NCBI GenBank assembly: GCA_007827375.1
Contig: VISH01000001.1
Span: 1,426,001 to 1,490,000, forward strand
Source of the DNA: Alteromonadaceae bacterium 2753L.S.0a.02
Lineage (GTDB): Bacteria; Pseudomonadota; Gammaproteobacteria; Pseudomonadales; Cellvibrionaceae
DNA: 64,000 nucleotides
Reading direction: 5' to 3'
Shown: positions 28,376-35,749 of the stretch, piece by piece
Numbering within the stretch: position 1 is the first letter of the stretch
Layout of the letters: every line of letters begins with the position of its first letter
Notes under the pieces: model-generated
Told to the model about the DNA's origin: nothing
The model's database searches: none
What the model saw: only the letters and a program-made list of their open reading frames with translations
Translations under genes and position numbers: made by a program

Positions 28376-28720
28376 ATGGAATTTTTGATAACCGGTTTAA
28401 GCTCTGCTTTGATCATGATAGTCGTCCGCAGGCTCAATAAAGAAAATTACTTTGATCGACCTGAACTTACATTCACGGACGAAGGTGAGTTTGTGCGGGT
28501 CAGATCTACCTCATACGCTAGATTTTACAAGACGAAGGGAAGGTTAATAAAAAAATCACATATAGTAAAAATACAAAAGGCTGGCTGTCTCTCAATATTT
28601 TACAAGTCAACATTTGCAATCGATATCTCAGTCCACCCAAAGAATAGAGATAAAATATTCGAGCAAGCAAAGTCTTTATTTAAAAATGCTGAACCTGTTG
28701 AAATTGACATGACCAGCTAA
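28376..28720 (+). CDS. Cassette protein, membrane-anchored, unknown
   Basis: A 114-residue protein and the first gene of the cassette array. The N-terminal ~17 residues are hydrophobic (MEFLITGLSSALIMIVV) and the rest is a basic soluble domain (FVRVRSTSYARFYKTKGRLI, STFAIDISVHPKNRDKIFEQ), which hints at a small PH-like or DUF-type membrane protein. No known family is recognised. A TGAGG site precedes the ATG. An attC site begins at its stop codon. Confidence 0.6.
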   Translation: MEFLITGLSSALIMIVVRRLNKENYFDRPELTFTDEGEFVRVRSTSYARFYKTKGRLIKKSHIVKIQKAGCLSIFYKSTFAIDISVHPKNRDKIFEQAKSLFKNAEPVEIDMTS

Positions 28721-28821
28721 CAGGCTGCACCAGCCAACGTTTTTCCCGTCGCTTGTTTTTGTGGTTTTACGCTACGACAAAACAATCAACTCTGAAGCCG
28801 CAATTTATAGCGGCGTTGAGA
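28717..28821 (+). repeat. attC site 1
   Basis: It starts CTAACAG at the stop of the preceding gene and has an inner stem (TTTTTGTGG...ACGCTACGACAAAAC). It ends GCGTTGAGA, a slightly degenerate GTTRRRY core. Confidence 0.65.
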
Positions 28822-29228
28822 CTGCAGAAAATTTCTAACGTGTGTCGTAGCGAAAATATTTTCGCAAGGAGAGTGCGATGGGAAGTCATTTATATGGCTG
28901 AAAATGGTTAGCATGCACGTAGGAATACGATTTTTCGCATGATTTTTATACAAGATGTACTGCAAGAGTTTTTCTACAGTCTCGTTATTCGTCCTCAAGG
29001 AATGGTGCACTTTTCAACGAAAATATTTAAAATATTTCCATGTATATTCGCCCTACGGCGTATATACACTAAAGGTAAAGCATGAACTAGGTGTACCATG
29101 CTGTTGAAATTAAACGATTTATTCGTTTAGAGGGGTTTTTGAGGGCGGAGATATCTGCCTTGAGGACGCCTTTTGGGAAATATGCGTCTTTATGACGCAG
29201 ATTCAAATGTTATGTTTGAGGTGAGAGT
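28822..29228. other. Cassette leader or gene-less cassette segment
   Basis: A 400-bp stretch between attC 1 and the next cassette gene. No supported gene is seen; an open frame on the minus strand at 28786-29010 overlaps attC and looks spurious. The right end is the repeat unit B. Confidence 0.45.
29118..29215. repeat. Cassette-end-like unit, copy B
   Basis: A diverged copy of the unit at 28247-28365, ending in TTCAAATGTTATG. The core GTTATGT is a normal GTTRRRY, but the attC inner stem structure is missing. Confidence 0.55.
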
Positions 29229-29489
29229 ATGTATCTTTCTAGGAGGCATCTAGCAAAAGTAGAGAATATTTCTGAGTCTGATGCAAAGTTGATATGGGAT
29301 TCAAATTATTATTCTGGGTGGTTTAGCCCTCTCTCCATTTCTTTTTTAATGATTCTAGTCTTGGTTTTAATAATTTTTGGGTTCTCGTCGTGGCTAATTC
29401 CATTAGCTGTATTGATATGCCATTTAGTCATAGCTTATCCACTATCGTCAAAGAATATGAAAATTGCTGTTCGAAGGCTTCAAAAGTAG
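29229..29489 (+). CDS. Cassette protein, small two-helix membrane protein
   Basis: An 86-residue protein with a good GAGGTGAG ribosome-binding site. The N-terminal ~30 residues are soluble (RRHLAKVENISESDAKLIWD). Two membrane helices follow (LSISFLMILVLVLIIFGF; WLIPLAVLICHLVIAYPL) and a short basic tail. No known family is recognised. It is followed directly by an attC. Confidence 0.65.
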   Translation: MYLSRRHLAKVENISESDAKLIWDSNYYSGWFSPLSISFLMILVLVLIIFGFSSWLIPLAVLICHLVIAYPLSSKNMKIAVRRLQK

Positions 29490-29507
29490 AGCAGTGTGAA
29501 TAAAAAA

Positions 29508-29602
29508 CATAACAATCAGCACCAGGCTCAGCCGCTGCGCGGCTTGGACCTCCATTTCGGCGCTTCGCGCCTACATTACGGCCCCTGTGCTGGGCGTTAG
29601 AA
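29508..29602 (+). repeat. attC site 2
   Basis: CATAACAA at the left and GCGTTAGAA at the right. The arms pair imperfectly (CAGCACCAGGC with GCCCCTGTGCTG) around a GCGCTTCGCGC stem. Confidence 0.9.
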
Positions 29603-29615
29603 GTATGAGCAAGAG

Positions 29616-30032
29616 ATGAATAGTTTAATTTTAAATGAGCTTGTAGCTATCAAGTGGATCCTTTGTGCAATTCTCGGTTGCATTATAATTATTGTTTTAT
29701 GGTTTATCATGAACATGGTTTATACGTTTCGTAACCGAAAGGCTGAATTGGAGTCAGCAGCACGAAATTCATTTCTCGCAGAAGCCCACCAATATGAAGA
29801 TGCTGGGCAATTCGATAAGCTGTTTGAATTAGCTTGGGATAGAAATAATAATTATCCACACGATCCAAATGCGCACTGGTTTATGGCGATATCACGCTAT
29901 CGTAGAAAAGAGTGGGGCGCAGCACTTGCTTCTTTTAAAGAGCTACAAAGGCTGGATCCTGCGTGGCAAAAATATACAGTCGAAGAGTATATAGAAGAAA
30001 TCAAGCAAAATTTAACGGGTCCAAAGGGGTAA
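29616..30032 (+). CDS. Cassette protein, membrane anchor plus TPR-like domain
   Basis: A 138-residue protein with a membrane helix at about 12-34 (IKWILCAILGCIIIIVLWFI) and then helix pairs resembling one to two tetratricopeptide repeats (AHQYEDAGQFDKLFELAWD, NAHWFMAISRYRRKEWGAAL, ELQRLDPAW). A four-codon reading frame (ATG AGC AAG AGA TGA at 29605-29619) ends over the gene's ATG, a layout that could couple translation. The protein is probably a scaffold at the membrane; no partner can be named. Confidence 0.7.
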   Translation: MNSLILNELVAIKWILCAILGCIIIIVLWFIMNMVYTFRNRKAELESAARNSFLAEAHQYEDAGQFDKLFELAWDRNNNYPHDPNAHWFMAISRYRRKEWGAALASFKELQRLDPAWQKYTVEEYIEEIKQNLTGPKG

Positions 30033-30035
30033 CGT

Positions 30036-30146
30036 TTCTAACCAAGCTATCAAGCAGACCTCCATTCCGGTGCTTGATTTTGTGCTGTCCGCTACGCTAG
30101 CACAAAACAATCACTTCCATTACGGCTGCTTATAGCGGCGTTACAT
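30036..30146 (+). repeat. attC site 3
   Basis: TCTAACCAA left and GGCGTTACAT right, with a long inner stem (TTGATTTTGTGCT...AGCACAAAACAAT). It belongs to the array's main attC family. Confidence 0.9.
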
Positions 30147-30175
30147 TTTAAAAGATAGAAGGAAAAACCATAAAA

Positions 30176-30496
30176 ATGAAAAATATTGTTAAAACTTTAC
30201 TATTCGGCGCTACAGTTTTTGTTGCCTTGGACTCAACGGCGCTGGAGGAAATTAGAGGTAAGATAAAAGTCTTGGAGCCTACATATCTACCAGCCTCAAT
30301 TAGATTTCATATGGACAGTGGGAGTCCTTCTTGCCCGGCGGGGCATGCACTAGACTATTCAAAAAGCGATACAGATAACAATCTTGCAGTATATTCAACT
30401 CTTCTCGCTGCTTTTGTTGGGGATCAAACAGTGCGTATTTATATAGAAGATGGAGATACAACTTGCATGGGAAAATATGTGCACATATTGAAATAA
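30176..30496 (+). CDS. Cassette protein, small exported protein (paralogue of 33645-33986)
   Basis: A 106-residue exported protein (signal peptide ending near VALDSTA). The C-terminal half, YSTLLAAFVGDQTVRIYIED followed by a Cys-containing loop, matches the same region of the cassette protein at 33645 (YSLLLAAYMSGKPIAIYTTG). The N-terminal halves both hold a Cys that may pair with the C-terminal one. They are members of one small periplasmic family common in cassette arrays; the function is unknown. Confidence 0.7.
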   Translation: MKNIVKTLLFGATVFVALDSTALEEIRGKIKVLEPTYLPASIRFHMDSGSPSCPAGHALDYSKSDTDNNLAVYSTLLAAFVGDQTVRIYIEDGDTTCMGKYVHILK

Positions 30497-30610
30497 TGTA
30501 ACCAAGCCAGCCAGCGGACCTCCGTTCCGGTCTTTGAATTTTGTGCTTGTCGCTACGCTGGCACAAAATTCAAAGGCCTACACTGCGGCCCCTGCTGCGC
30601 AGCGTTATAC
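30497..30610 (+). repeat. attC site 4
   Basis: TGTAACCAAGCCAGCCAGCG left and GCAGCGTTATAC right. The inner stem contains TTTGAATTTTGTGC and its complement. It is nearly identical to attC 8 and attC 10. Confidence 0.95.
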
Positions 30611-30926
30611 CGCGTCGAGTTGGTTTTAATCGAGTGTAGCGCGGAATTGTAGATATAAGTTTTAGCGAGCATTTTGGGTTTATCGGTTCGCGAAGTTTGT
30701 AGGTTTTTTTGGCTCTAGCGCCTAGCAAGCTCAGTGGTACTCACTATTAAGTTTATCTCAGGGTAGGTGCCATCATTGCTAAAAATTCGTAATCCATAAA
30801 GGTGCCAAGAAACCTTTGTAAAGTATTGAGGCTTCGTTCTTCGTGGGTTCACAAAGTACGGAGAAGAATTTAAATTAGGTGGCTCCGTTCGGTGCGCTGT
30901 CGCGCAGGGAGTTAGGTGGTGTCGCT
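30611..30926 (+). ncRNA. Gene-less cassette, copy 1 (candidate non-coding RNA)
   Basis: The cassette body between attC 4 and attC 5 has no supported reading frame. It shares an ordered set of blocks with the next cassette (CGCGTCGAGT at the start, GATATAA, GTTTTAGC, CAGGGTA, GTGCCAAGAAACCTTTG, CGGCTTCGTTC or similar). Conservation without coding potential suggests a structured RNA, a promoter or an operator cassette. Transcription is not shown by the sequence. Confidence 0.4.
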
Positions 30927-31040
30927 TTATAACCAGTCGGTCAACTTGACACAGCCTGCTACGTGCCTTTTTGGGGTGGCTTCGCCACTTTACCCCAAAA
31001 AGCCACTCCGCAAGCCGTGCAAGTTACCTCAGCGTTATAA
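30927..31040 (+). repeat. attC site 5
   Basis: TTATAACCAG left and AGCGTTATAA right, with a strong inner stem (CTTTTTGGGGTGGC with GCCAC...CCCCAAAAAG). Confidence 0.92.
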
Positions 31041-31350
31041 CGCGTCGAGTACATATTTAGAGTGTAGGTTGGCTGGAGATATAAAGGTTTTAGCAAGTGT
31101 TTTTGGTTAGTCGCTACCGAAGGTTTGGAGGCATAAAGATCGCTAACGTGTCATTTAGTTAGTGGTACTTACTTTCGAAATTATCGCAGGGTAAGTGGCA
31201 CACGCGTTACAATTTCATTGTTTACAAAAGTGCCAAGAAACCTTTGAATAGTATTGCGGCTTCGTTCCTTAAGTGTCGAGGAGTGGGGTAGAAATTAAAC
31301 ATAGTAGTATTTTCCGGTGCGCTAATGTGTAAGGTGTCGGAGGTGTTGCT
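31041..31350 (+). ncRNA. Gene-less cassette, copy 2 (candidate non-coding RNA)
   Basis: A diverged tandem copy of the cassette at 30611-30926, with the same block order and length and a different attC at its end. No conserved reading frame is kept between the two copies. The block GTGCCAAGAAACCTTTG is identical in both, which marks it as the most constrained part. Confidence 0.4.
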
Positions 31351-31467
31351 TTATAACCATTATAGCCACCTGACCCACACTGCGGAGCTTGTTTTTGTGC
31401 AAGCGCTGCGCTCATTCTTGCACAAAAACAAGCTCCGCAGTGCGGGCAGGTGCTAATTGCGTTATGC
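31351..31467 (+). repeat. attC site 6
   Basis: TTATAACCAT left and TTGCGTTATGC right. The inner arms (GGAGCTTGTTTTTGTGCA and complement) form a nearly perfect stem. Confidence 0.93.
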
Positions 31468-31472
31468 GTAGT

Positions 31473-31934
31473 ATGAAAATCACCATTTTTGTTTTATTAC
31501 TGGTTATTGTGAATTATGGGTTGGCATGTTCTCCGATGATGCCTCTATCGATTCCGCCTATTAATCCGTATGGTGAGTTCGAATATATTCATCCGCCAAC
31601 CCATGAAGAGAGCTTTCTTGCACAGCTGAAGTCGGCGAAAGATGTTACAGTTTTCAAAGCGAATTTGGTTTGGGCTTCAAAGAAAAATGGTAGAGAATAT
31701 TCCGAAATCGAGCTTCTGCACGGTTGGGGAAGTCAGCGTGGTAGGCTCAAGCAGCTCCATAGGGAGAACTATTTCTGCGGTGAGTTTGTAAATCTTAAAG
31801 AAGGGAAGTGGTATGTAGGCATTATGGAGAATGGTTTGCCTTACGATATTCTTGAGTATGAGCGAGCAAAGGAAGAATTGTCCAAACGTGGCGAACCCGA
31901 ATATGTATTTACTGCAATAGGGTTGTTAAAGTGA
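31473..31934 (+). CDS. Cassette protein, exported, unknown
   Basis: A 153-residue protein starting 6 bp after the attC core (MKITIFVLLLVIVNYGLACS). The signal peptide is followed at once by a cysteine, so it may be a lipoprotein with a weak lipobox. A Pro-rich stretch follows (PMMPLSIPPINPYGEF), then a mixed domain containing KDVTVFKANLVWASKKNGRE and a second half with a Cys. An alternative ATG 9 bp upstream lies inside the attC core. The family is not recognised. Confidence 0.65.
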   Translation: MKITIFVLLLVIVNYGLACSPMMPLSIPPINPYGEFEYIHPPTHEESFLAQLKSAKDVTVFKANLVWASKKNGREYSEIELLHGWGSQRGRLKQLHRENYFCGEFVNLKEGKWYVGIMENGLPYDILEYERAKEELSKRGEPEYVFTAIGLLK

Positions 31935-31941
31935 GGGGAGC

Positions 31942-32056
31942 GCATAACCATCTCAGCCAGCGGACTTCCGTTCCGGCGTTTGTTTATGTGCTTTAACGCT
32001 TACGCTAGCACAAAAACAAACGCCTACACTCCAGCCGCTGCTGCAGGGCGTTATGT
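31942..32056 (+). repeat. attC site 7
   Basis: GCATAACCA left and GGGCGTTATGT right. The inner stem includes GCGTTTGTTTATGTGCT and its partner. Confidence 0.93.
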
Positions 32057-32062
32057 TCACAC

Positions 32063-32368
32063 ATGGAAATTGTATTTATATTAATTGTCGTATCTCAGGA
32101 GATATATGCATTTATTGCAAGCAGAGACCTTGCTAGAGAACTGCGTACATACAGCCCAGAAATATATAGTGGTTTAGGTAAGCCGGAAATGTCTTATTGG
32201 TCAAGAAAAATATCGATAAGATTGCTCATATATGTTTTTAGTGATGCAGTGAATAGTAATAATCCCAGGGTTCGAAGTCATAGTGTTTACCTACGATGGG
32301 TATGGTTGTTTCGTCTCTTGGAGATAATTGCTTTATTTGTATATTTAAAACTTAATGCAAAAACATAA
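32063..32368 (+). CDS. Cassette protein, small two-helix membrane protein
   Basis: A 101-residue protein beginning 6 bp after an attC. One hydrophobic segment lies at the N-terminus (MEIVFILIVVSQEIYAFIA) and one at the C-terminus (WLFRLLEIIALFVYLKLNA). The middle has several basic residues (RKISIRLLIYVFSD). No known family is recognised. Confidence 0.6.
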   Translation: MEIVFILIVVSQEIYAFIASRDLARELRTYSPEIYSGLGKPEMSYWSRKISIRLLIYVFSDAVNSNNPRVRSHSVYLRWVWLFRLLEIIALFVYLKLNAKT

Positions 32369-32476
32369 CCAAGCCAGCCAGCGGACCTCCGTTCCGGCCT
32401 TTGAATTTTGTACTTGTCGCTACGCTGACACAAAATCAAAGGCCTGCACTGCGGCCCCTGCTGCGCGGCGTTACAC
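32364..32476 (+). repeat. attC site 8
   Basis: Nearly identical to attC 4 (GCCAGCCAGCGGACCTCCG, then TTTGAATTTTGT) and ending GGCGTTACAC. It overlaps the preceding stop codon region. Confidence 0.95.
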
Positions 32477-32541
32477 GTCATTATGAAACGAACCATATTG
32501 CAACATTCATCATTTTTAGCTCTCTTTGCTTTGGAGGAGAT

Positions 32542-32964
32542 ATGCAAGCTGGCAAGGAAGAATCGCAACAACTTATGGATGCAGTGCTGCCACTAGCTGA
32601 GCAATTACTTACCGAACATGGCGAGTTTTTTCCATACGGCGGGGCTCTGACTCATGAAGGTAAAATCGTTAGTGTAGCCGCCTATGATGGCGATGAGCAC
32701 CCGCCATCATCTGAAGTCTTATCCATGTTACAAAAGGCGTTTATTTCGGCCGCAGATTCCAAAGAATATAAAGCTACGGCTCTAGTCTATGACGTCCGGG
32801 TTCCTCTACCGGAATCTAATGAAAAATCCGATGCAATAGCCATAAATCTAGACCATGAATCTGGCTACTCTGTCATAGTATTTCTTCCTTACAAATTAAC
32901 AGGTGGCGAGCTAGTATTTGGTAATATTTTTGCTCAGGCGGGTAGTAATGGTGTATTTAAATAG
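32542..32964 (+). CDS. Cassette protein, cytoplasmic, unknown
   Basis: The ATG at 32542 has an excellent GGAGGAGA ribosome-binding site and gives 140 residues (MQAGKEESQQLMDAVLPLAE). Starting further upstream would run into the attC. The protein is acidic and soluble, with EHGEFFPYGGALTHEGKIVS and AIAINLDHESGYSVIVFLPY. This pattern resembles a family of small hypothetical proteins often found in integron cassettes and other accessory regions. No catalytic motif is seen. Confidence 0.7.
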   Translation: MQAGKEESQQLMDAVLPLAEQLLTEHGEFFPYGGALTHEGKIVSVAAYDGDEHPPSSEVLSMLQKAFISAADSKEYKATALVYDVRVPLPESNEKSDAIAINLDHESGYSVIVFLPYKLTGGELVFGNIFAQAGSNGVFK

Positions 32965-32972
32965 GCAGCAAC

Positions 32973-33054
32973 GTGTAACAAGGCCAGGCACAATCGCCCC
33001 TTCGGGGCTGGACCTCCGCACTGCGTGCTCCGGCCTGTGCTGGCGGCGTTATGC
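32973..33054 (+). repeat. attC site 9
   Basis: TGTAACAAGGCCAGGCACA left and GGCGGCGTTATGC right. It is a short attC with a GCCCCTTCGGGGC inner hairpin. Confidence 0.95.
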
Positions 33055-33057
33055 AAG

Positions 33058-33423
33058 ATGATTGAAATCGAAGATTTAAAAAATGAAAATGTAATTGGTG
33101 CTATTTTTGCGGTAGTTGTATTAGTTTTTATTATGTCATTCTTAACCTATAGATTATACGAACCTTCTTACGAGTTGGGCATGATTGAAGGAGAAATTCT
33201 TAGCTACCATTCGGGGCAAAGTAAAAATGGAGCTAAGCCATATTTTAAAGCAAGGTTAAGCAGCGGGCTAATTGTAGAAGTAATCGATGAAAGAGTACTT
33301 CCATACACGTACAAAGGTGCAGTACTCCTAAATAAGATGAAAAGAAAAAATACAGTCGGCTATGTATACAAAATTAATGCTGAAGCAACATTAAGGCAGC
33401 GCAAGAAAGCTTCGTCACATTGA
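33058..33423 (+). CDS. Cassette protein, single-span membrane protein
   Basis: A 121-residue protein starting at MIEIEDLKNENVIG, 3 bp after the attC core. One membrane helix lies at about 13-34 (IFAVVVLVFIMSFLTYRL). An exported or cytosolic beta-type domain follows (GMIEGEILSYHSGQSKNGAK, ARLSSGLIVEVIDE) that looks like a small OB/SH3-like barrel. The function is unknown. Confidence 0.65.
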   Translation: MIEIEDLKNENVIGAIFAVVVLVFIMSFLTYRLYEPSYELGMIEGEILSYHSGQSKNGAKPYFKARLSSGLIVEVIDERVLPYTYKGAVLLNKMKRKNTVGYVYKINAEATLRQRKKASSH

Positions 33424-33506
33424 AAAAACCTATTTAACACTAATTACATACGAACTTATGAGATTTATCGCAAAAACAAAGTGTTCCGTAGAAACCCTTG
33501 CAAAAA

Positions 33507-33621
33507 TGCATAACCAAGCCAGCCAGCGGACCTCCGTTCCGACCTTTGAATTTTGTGCTTTAGCTACGCCAGCACAAAACCCAAAGGCCTACACTGCGGC
33601 CCCTGCTGCGCGGCGTTAGAG
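33507..33621 (+). repeat. attC site 10
   Basis: GCATAACCAAGCCAGCCAGC left and GGCGTTAGAG right. It is almost the same sequence as attC 4 and attC 8. Confidence 0.95.
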
Positions 33622-33644
33622 CCAATGAAGGAGATAAATCTGAA

Positions 33645-33986
33645 ATGAAAAAAATTAAATACATTTTGTGTTGGGCTATCATTATTTTTCCATGTTTGGC
33701 TTACGCCGGTTGGGAGAATGCAGGAAAAGTAACCAGAGTTCATTCTGGTCATGGAAACGGCCCTTATGCATTTTCTACAGAGATCAATATAAATGTCGAT
33801 GGCTGCACTCAAAATAATGTTGGGTATTTTGTTTCTGAGACAAATAGCGCCTCTGAACGCATATACAGCTTATTGTTAGCTGCTTATATGTCGGGTAAGC
33901 CCATAGCAATTTATACCACCGGTGAATGTATTTCTTCACGACCAGAAGTGAACGCCGTTCAGATTAAGGAAACTTCGTACTTTTAA
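33645..33986 (+). CDS. Cassette protein, small exported protein (paralogue of 30176-30496)
   Basis: A 113-residue exported protein (signal peptide ending LAYAG). It has two Cys, in NVDGCTQNN and TGECISS, and the segment YSLLLAAYMSGKPIAIYTTG, which aligns with the cassette protein at 30176. The attC preceding each gene differs, while the attC after the earlier gene nearly matches the one before this gene. The family is unknown, probably periplasmic. The ribosome-binding site is AAGGAG. Confidence 0.7.
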   Translation: MKKIKYILCWAIIIFPCLAYAGWENAGKVTRVHSGHGNGPYAFSTEININVDGCTQNNVGYFVSETNSASERIYSLLLAAYMSGKPIAIYTTGECISSRPEVNAVQIKETSYF

Positions 33987-33990
33987 ACCT

Positions 33991-34079
33991 GCTCTAACAA
34001 AACAATCAACGCTCGCCAGCGAGCTGGCTGGACCTCCAAAAGCTTCGCTTTTTTCGGCCCGTTATTGTGAGCGTTATGG
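33991..34079 (+). repeat. attC site 11
   Basis: CTCTAACAAAACAATC left and TGAGCGTTATGG right, with an inner AAAAGCTTCGCTTTT hairpin. Confidence 0.9.
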
Positions 34080-34089
34080 TTCATCGCAC

Positions 34090-34551
34090 ATGAAAAAAAT
34101 TATATTATTTGCCAGCCTATTTTTATCTGTGGATGCTTATGGGGATTGCCCAAAAGTATCTGCTGTTATAGAAGATTTAATAGCTAAACATGCTAATGGC
34201 ATTCGAGGCGTTGAATACTGCCGTGCTCGGCAAGTTGTGAAGGATGAAAGAGTTGAAATTGTTTTGTACACCATAGAAGGGCCGTGCTATAAACGGGAAG
34301 AGTCTCCGCCCGGTAGCTGTGGAAATAATTTTTTTCGTTCTATGGTTGGCGTAATTGACGGTAAAAAATACGAAAAGGTGATTGTTGGAGGTAAAGGGGT
34401 GTTTCTAACCAAGACAATAAAAATTGAAGGTAACACGGTCCTAATAGAAGGTTTGTCCTATTCAAACTCAGACTCAATGTGCTGCCCAAGTATTTCTAGT
34501 TCACGTAAATACAAATTAGAAAATGGTTCTTTTGTCGAGGTAAAACCATAA
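34090..34551 (+). CDS. Cassette protein, exported cysteine-containing protein
   Basis: A 153-residue exported protein (MKKIILFASLFLSVDAYG signal). It has eight cysteines across the mature part, including CYKREESPPGSC and MCCPSISS, so disulfides are likely. The central GVIDGKKYEKVIVGGKG region is beta-rich. The family is not recognised. The gene ends inside the first bases of the next attC. Confidence 0.65.
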   Translation: MKKIILFASLFLSVDAYGDCPKVSAVIEDLIAKHANGIRGVEYCRARQVVKDERVEIVLYTIEGPCYKREESPPGSCGNNFFRSMVGVIDGKKYEKVIVGGKGVFLTKTIKIEGNTVLIEGLSYSNSDSMCCPSISSSRKYKLENGSFVEVKP

Positions 34552-34639
34552 CAATGCCAGTCAGCAACACCCCTGCGGGGCTGGACCTTCGTTCCGGCGC
34601 TTCGCGCCTCCACTACGGCCGCTGCTGGCGGCGTTATAC
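34548..34639 (+). repeat. attC site 12
   Basis: CCATAACAATGCCAGTCAGC left and GGCGGCGTTATAC right. Inner hairpins are CCCCTGCGGGG and GGCGCTTCGCGCC. Confidence 0.95.
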
Positions 34640-34991
34640 AACCCAAGAATCATGTCGCTAAACGTGGTTCAAGTGAAATAAATCATTGGGTATGAGGTAA
34701 GTGGTTCCACCATTTGGCAATGAAACCGCAGCCTTCGACCGCGAATATTTAGGTGTACTGGTTTCGTTCCTGGTGGCATAAAACGGTAAAACAAAATTAC
34801 TCTAAGTTAATCGTAACTTTGAGCCTTTTGCCGGTAGCAATATTGTTTTACCTAACTGTAGTGCAAGTTCGTTGGCAGTCGGCTTCGTTCATCGCGCTAA
34901 AGAAATAAGCTGTGCGGTAAAGTTCATGTTTATCGTGCAATTACAGTAATATCAGGTTGGTTTTAGTGCAGTGGTAAGAGCAATATGGGTT
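34640..34991 (+). ncRNA. Gene-less cassette with nested inverted repeats (candidate non-coding RNA)
   Basis: The cassette body between attC 12 and attC 13 has no supported gene. GGTAAAACAA (34785-34794) pairs with TTGTTTTACC (34843-34852), and AAGTTA-ATCG-TAACTT (34804-34819) forms a hairpin nested inside. This could be a structured RNA or a regulatory element. It is not clearly related to the two gene-less cassettes at 30.6-31.4 kb. Confidence 0.35.
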
Positions 34992-35080
34992 GTCTAACCA
35001 GTTGCTCCACACTCGCCCCAACAAGTTGGGGCTGGACCTCCGCTGCTACGCAGCTCCGGCCTGTGAGCAAAGCGTTATGT
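34992..35080 (+). repeat. attC site 13
   Basis: GTCTAACCAGTTGCTCCACA left and AAAGCGTTATGT right, with a CCCCAACAAGTTGGGG inner stem. Confidence 0.93.
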
Positions 35081-35089
35081 TTTCTACAG

Positions 35090-35749
35090 CTATTTATTTT
35101 TATTCATGAAATCATCGATGGCATCTAATAGTTTGTGCAAATCGGTAAATGGATTCAGCTGATAGGGTTTTGGGTCGTTTATTCCTGATGAATTTTTCGC
35201 GGCGTCATTCATTTTCTCTGCTCTGATTTTCGCATCGTCTACTTTTTTATCAAGGAGAGGGTACAACGACGCAGCACTTTTTTCATATTTTTTAAAACCT
35301 ATATTTTTAAGATGATTACATAATTGGCTATTTCTATATAAATCCTCATAATTCATATATGGGGCAGTAACTTCTTGAAAATGCAATAATATCCAAATTT
35401 CAAAACATACATTTGAAATAGCTATTTTCAGTCTACTTCCCGCCTTTTCATATGCTTTCTTATGTAAATCATCAGAGTACTTCTGATTTGATTCTCTGTC
35501 GTATACGACCCAAAAAATGTCCTCTTCAGGTATAGAGCGGCTCTTTTGTTGTTTTAGAGCTTCTTCGACTAACTGAATTGGAGTGTTTTTTTGGGTTTTC
35601 TCAATCCGTATTATTTTTAGCCTTCGATTACCTTGGTGCTTAGAGTTTATATAGCCATTGATATAATTTGGCTCAGTTTTTTCTCCCTCGCAGTAGATGT
35701 GCATAACCGCTTTAGGCTGCCTAACCGGTCTTGGTCGTTTCTTGGGCAT
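35090..35749 (-). CDS. rloB: RloB-family protein (AbiLii-like, TOPRIM-type)
   Basis: A 219-residue protein of the RloB family. Visible family motifs are CEGEKTEPNYI (Glu21), WVVYDRE (Asp84), SNVCFEIWILLHF (Glu117) and a C-terminal NPFTDLHKLLD. They form the acidic set of a TOPRIM-like nuclease fold. Its ATG follows the TAG of the AAA ATPase gene directly (TAGATG), so translation is coupled. Together they resemble AbiL-type abortive-infection and OLD-like nuclease systems. The pair runs opposite to the array and so needs its own promoter. Confidence 0.85.
   Translation of the reverse strand: MPKKRPRPVRQPKAVMHIYCEGEKTEPNYINGYINSKHQGNRRLKIIRIEKTQKNTPIQLVEEALKQQKSRSIPEEDIFWVVYDRESNQKYSDDLHKKAYEKAGSRLKIAISNVCFEIWILLHFQEVTAPYMNYEDLYRNSQLCNHLKNIGFKKYEKSAASLYPLLDKKVDDAKIRAEKMNDAAKNSSGINDPKPYQLNPFTDLHKLLDAIDDFMNKNK

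Noticed and set aside
30497..34640. CRISPR array suggested by recurring near-identical segments
   Set aside because: The repeated segments are ~80-115 bp imperfect palindromes bounded by RYYYAAC and GTTRRRY and separated by genes, so they are attC sites, not CRISPR repeats.
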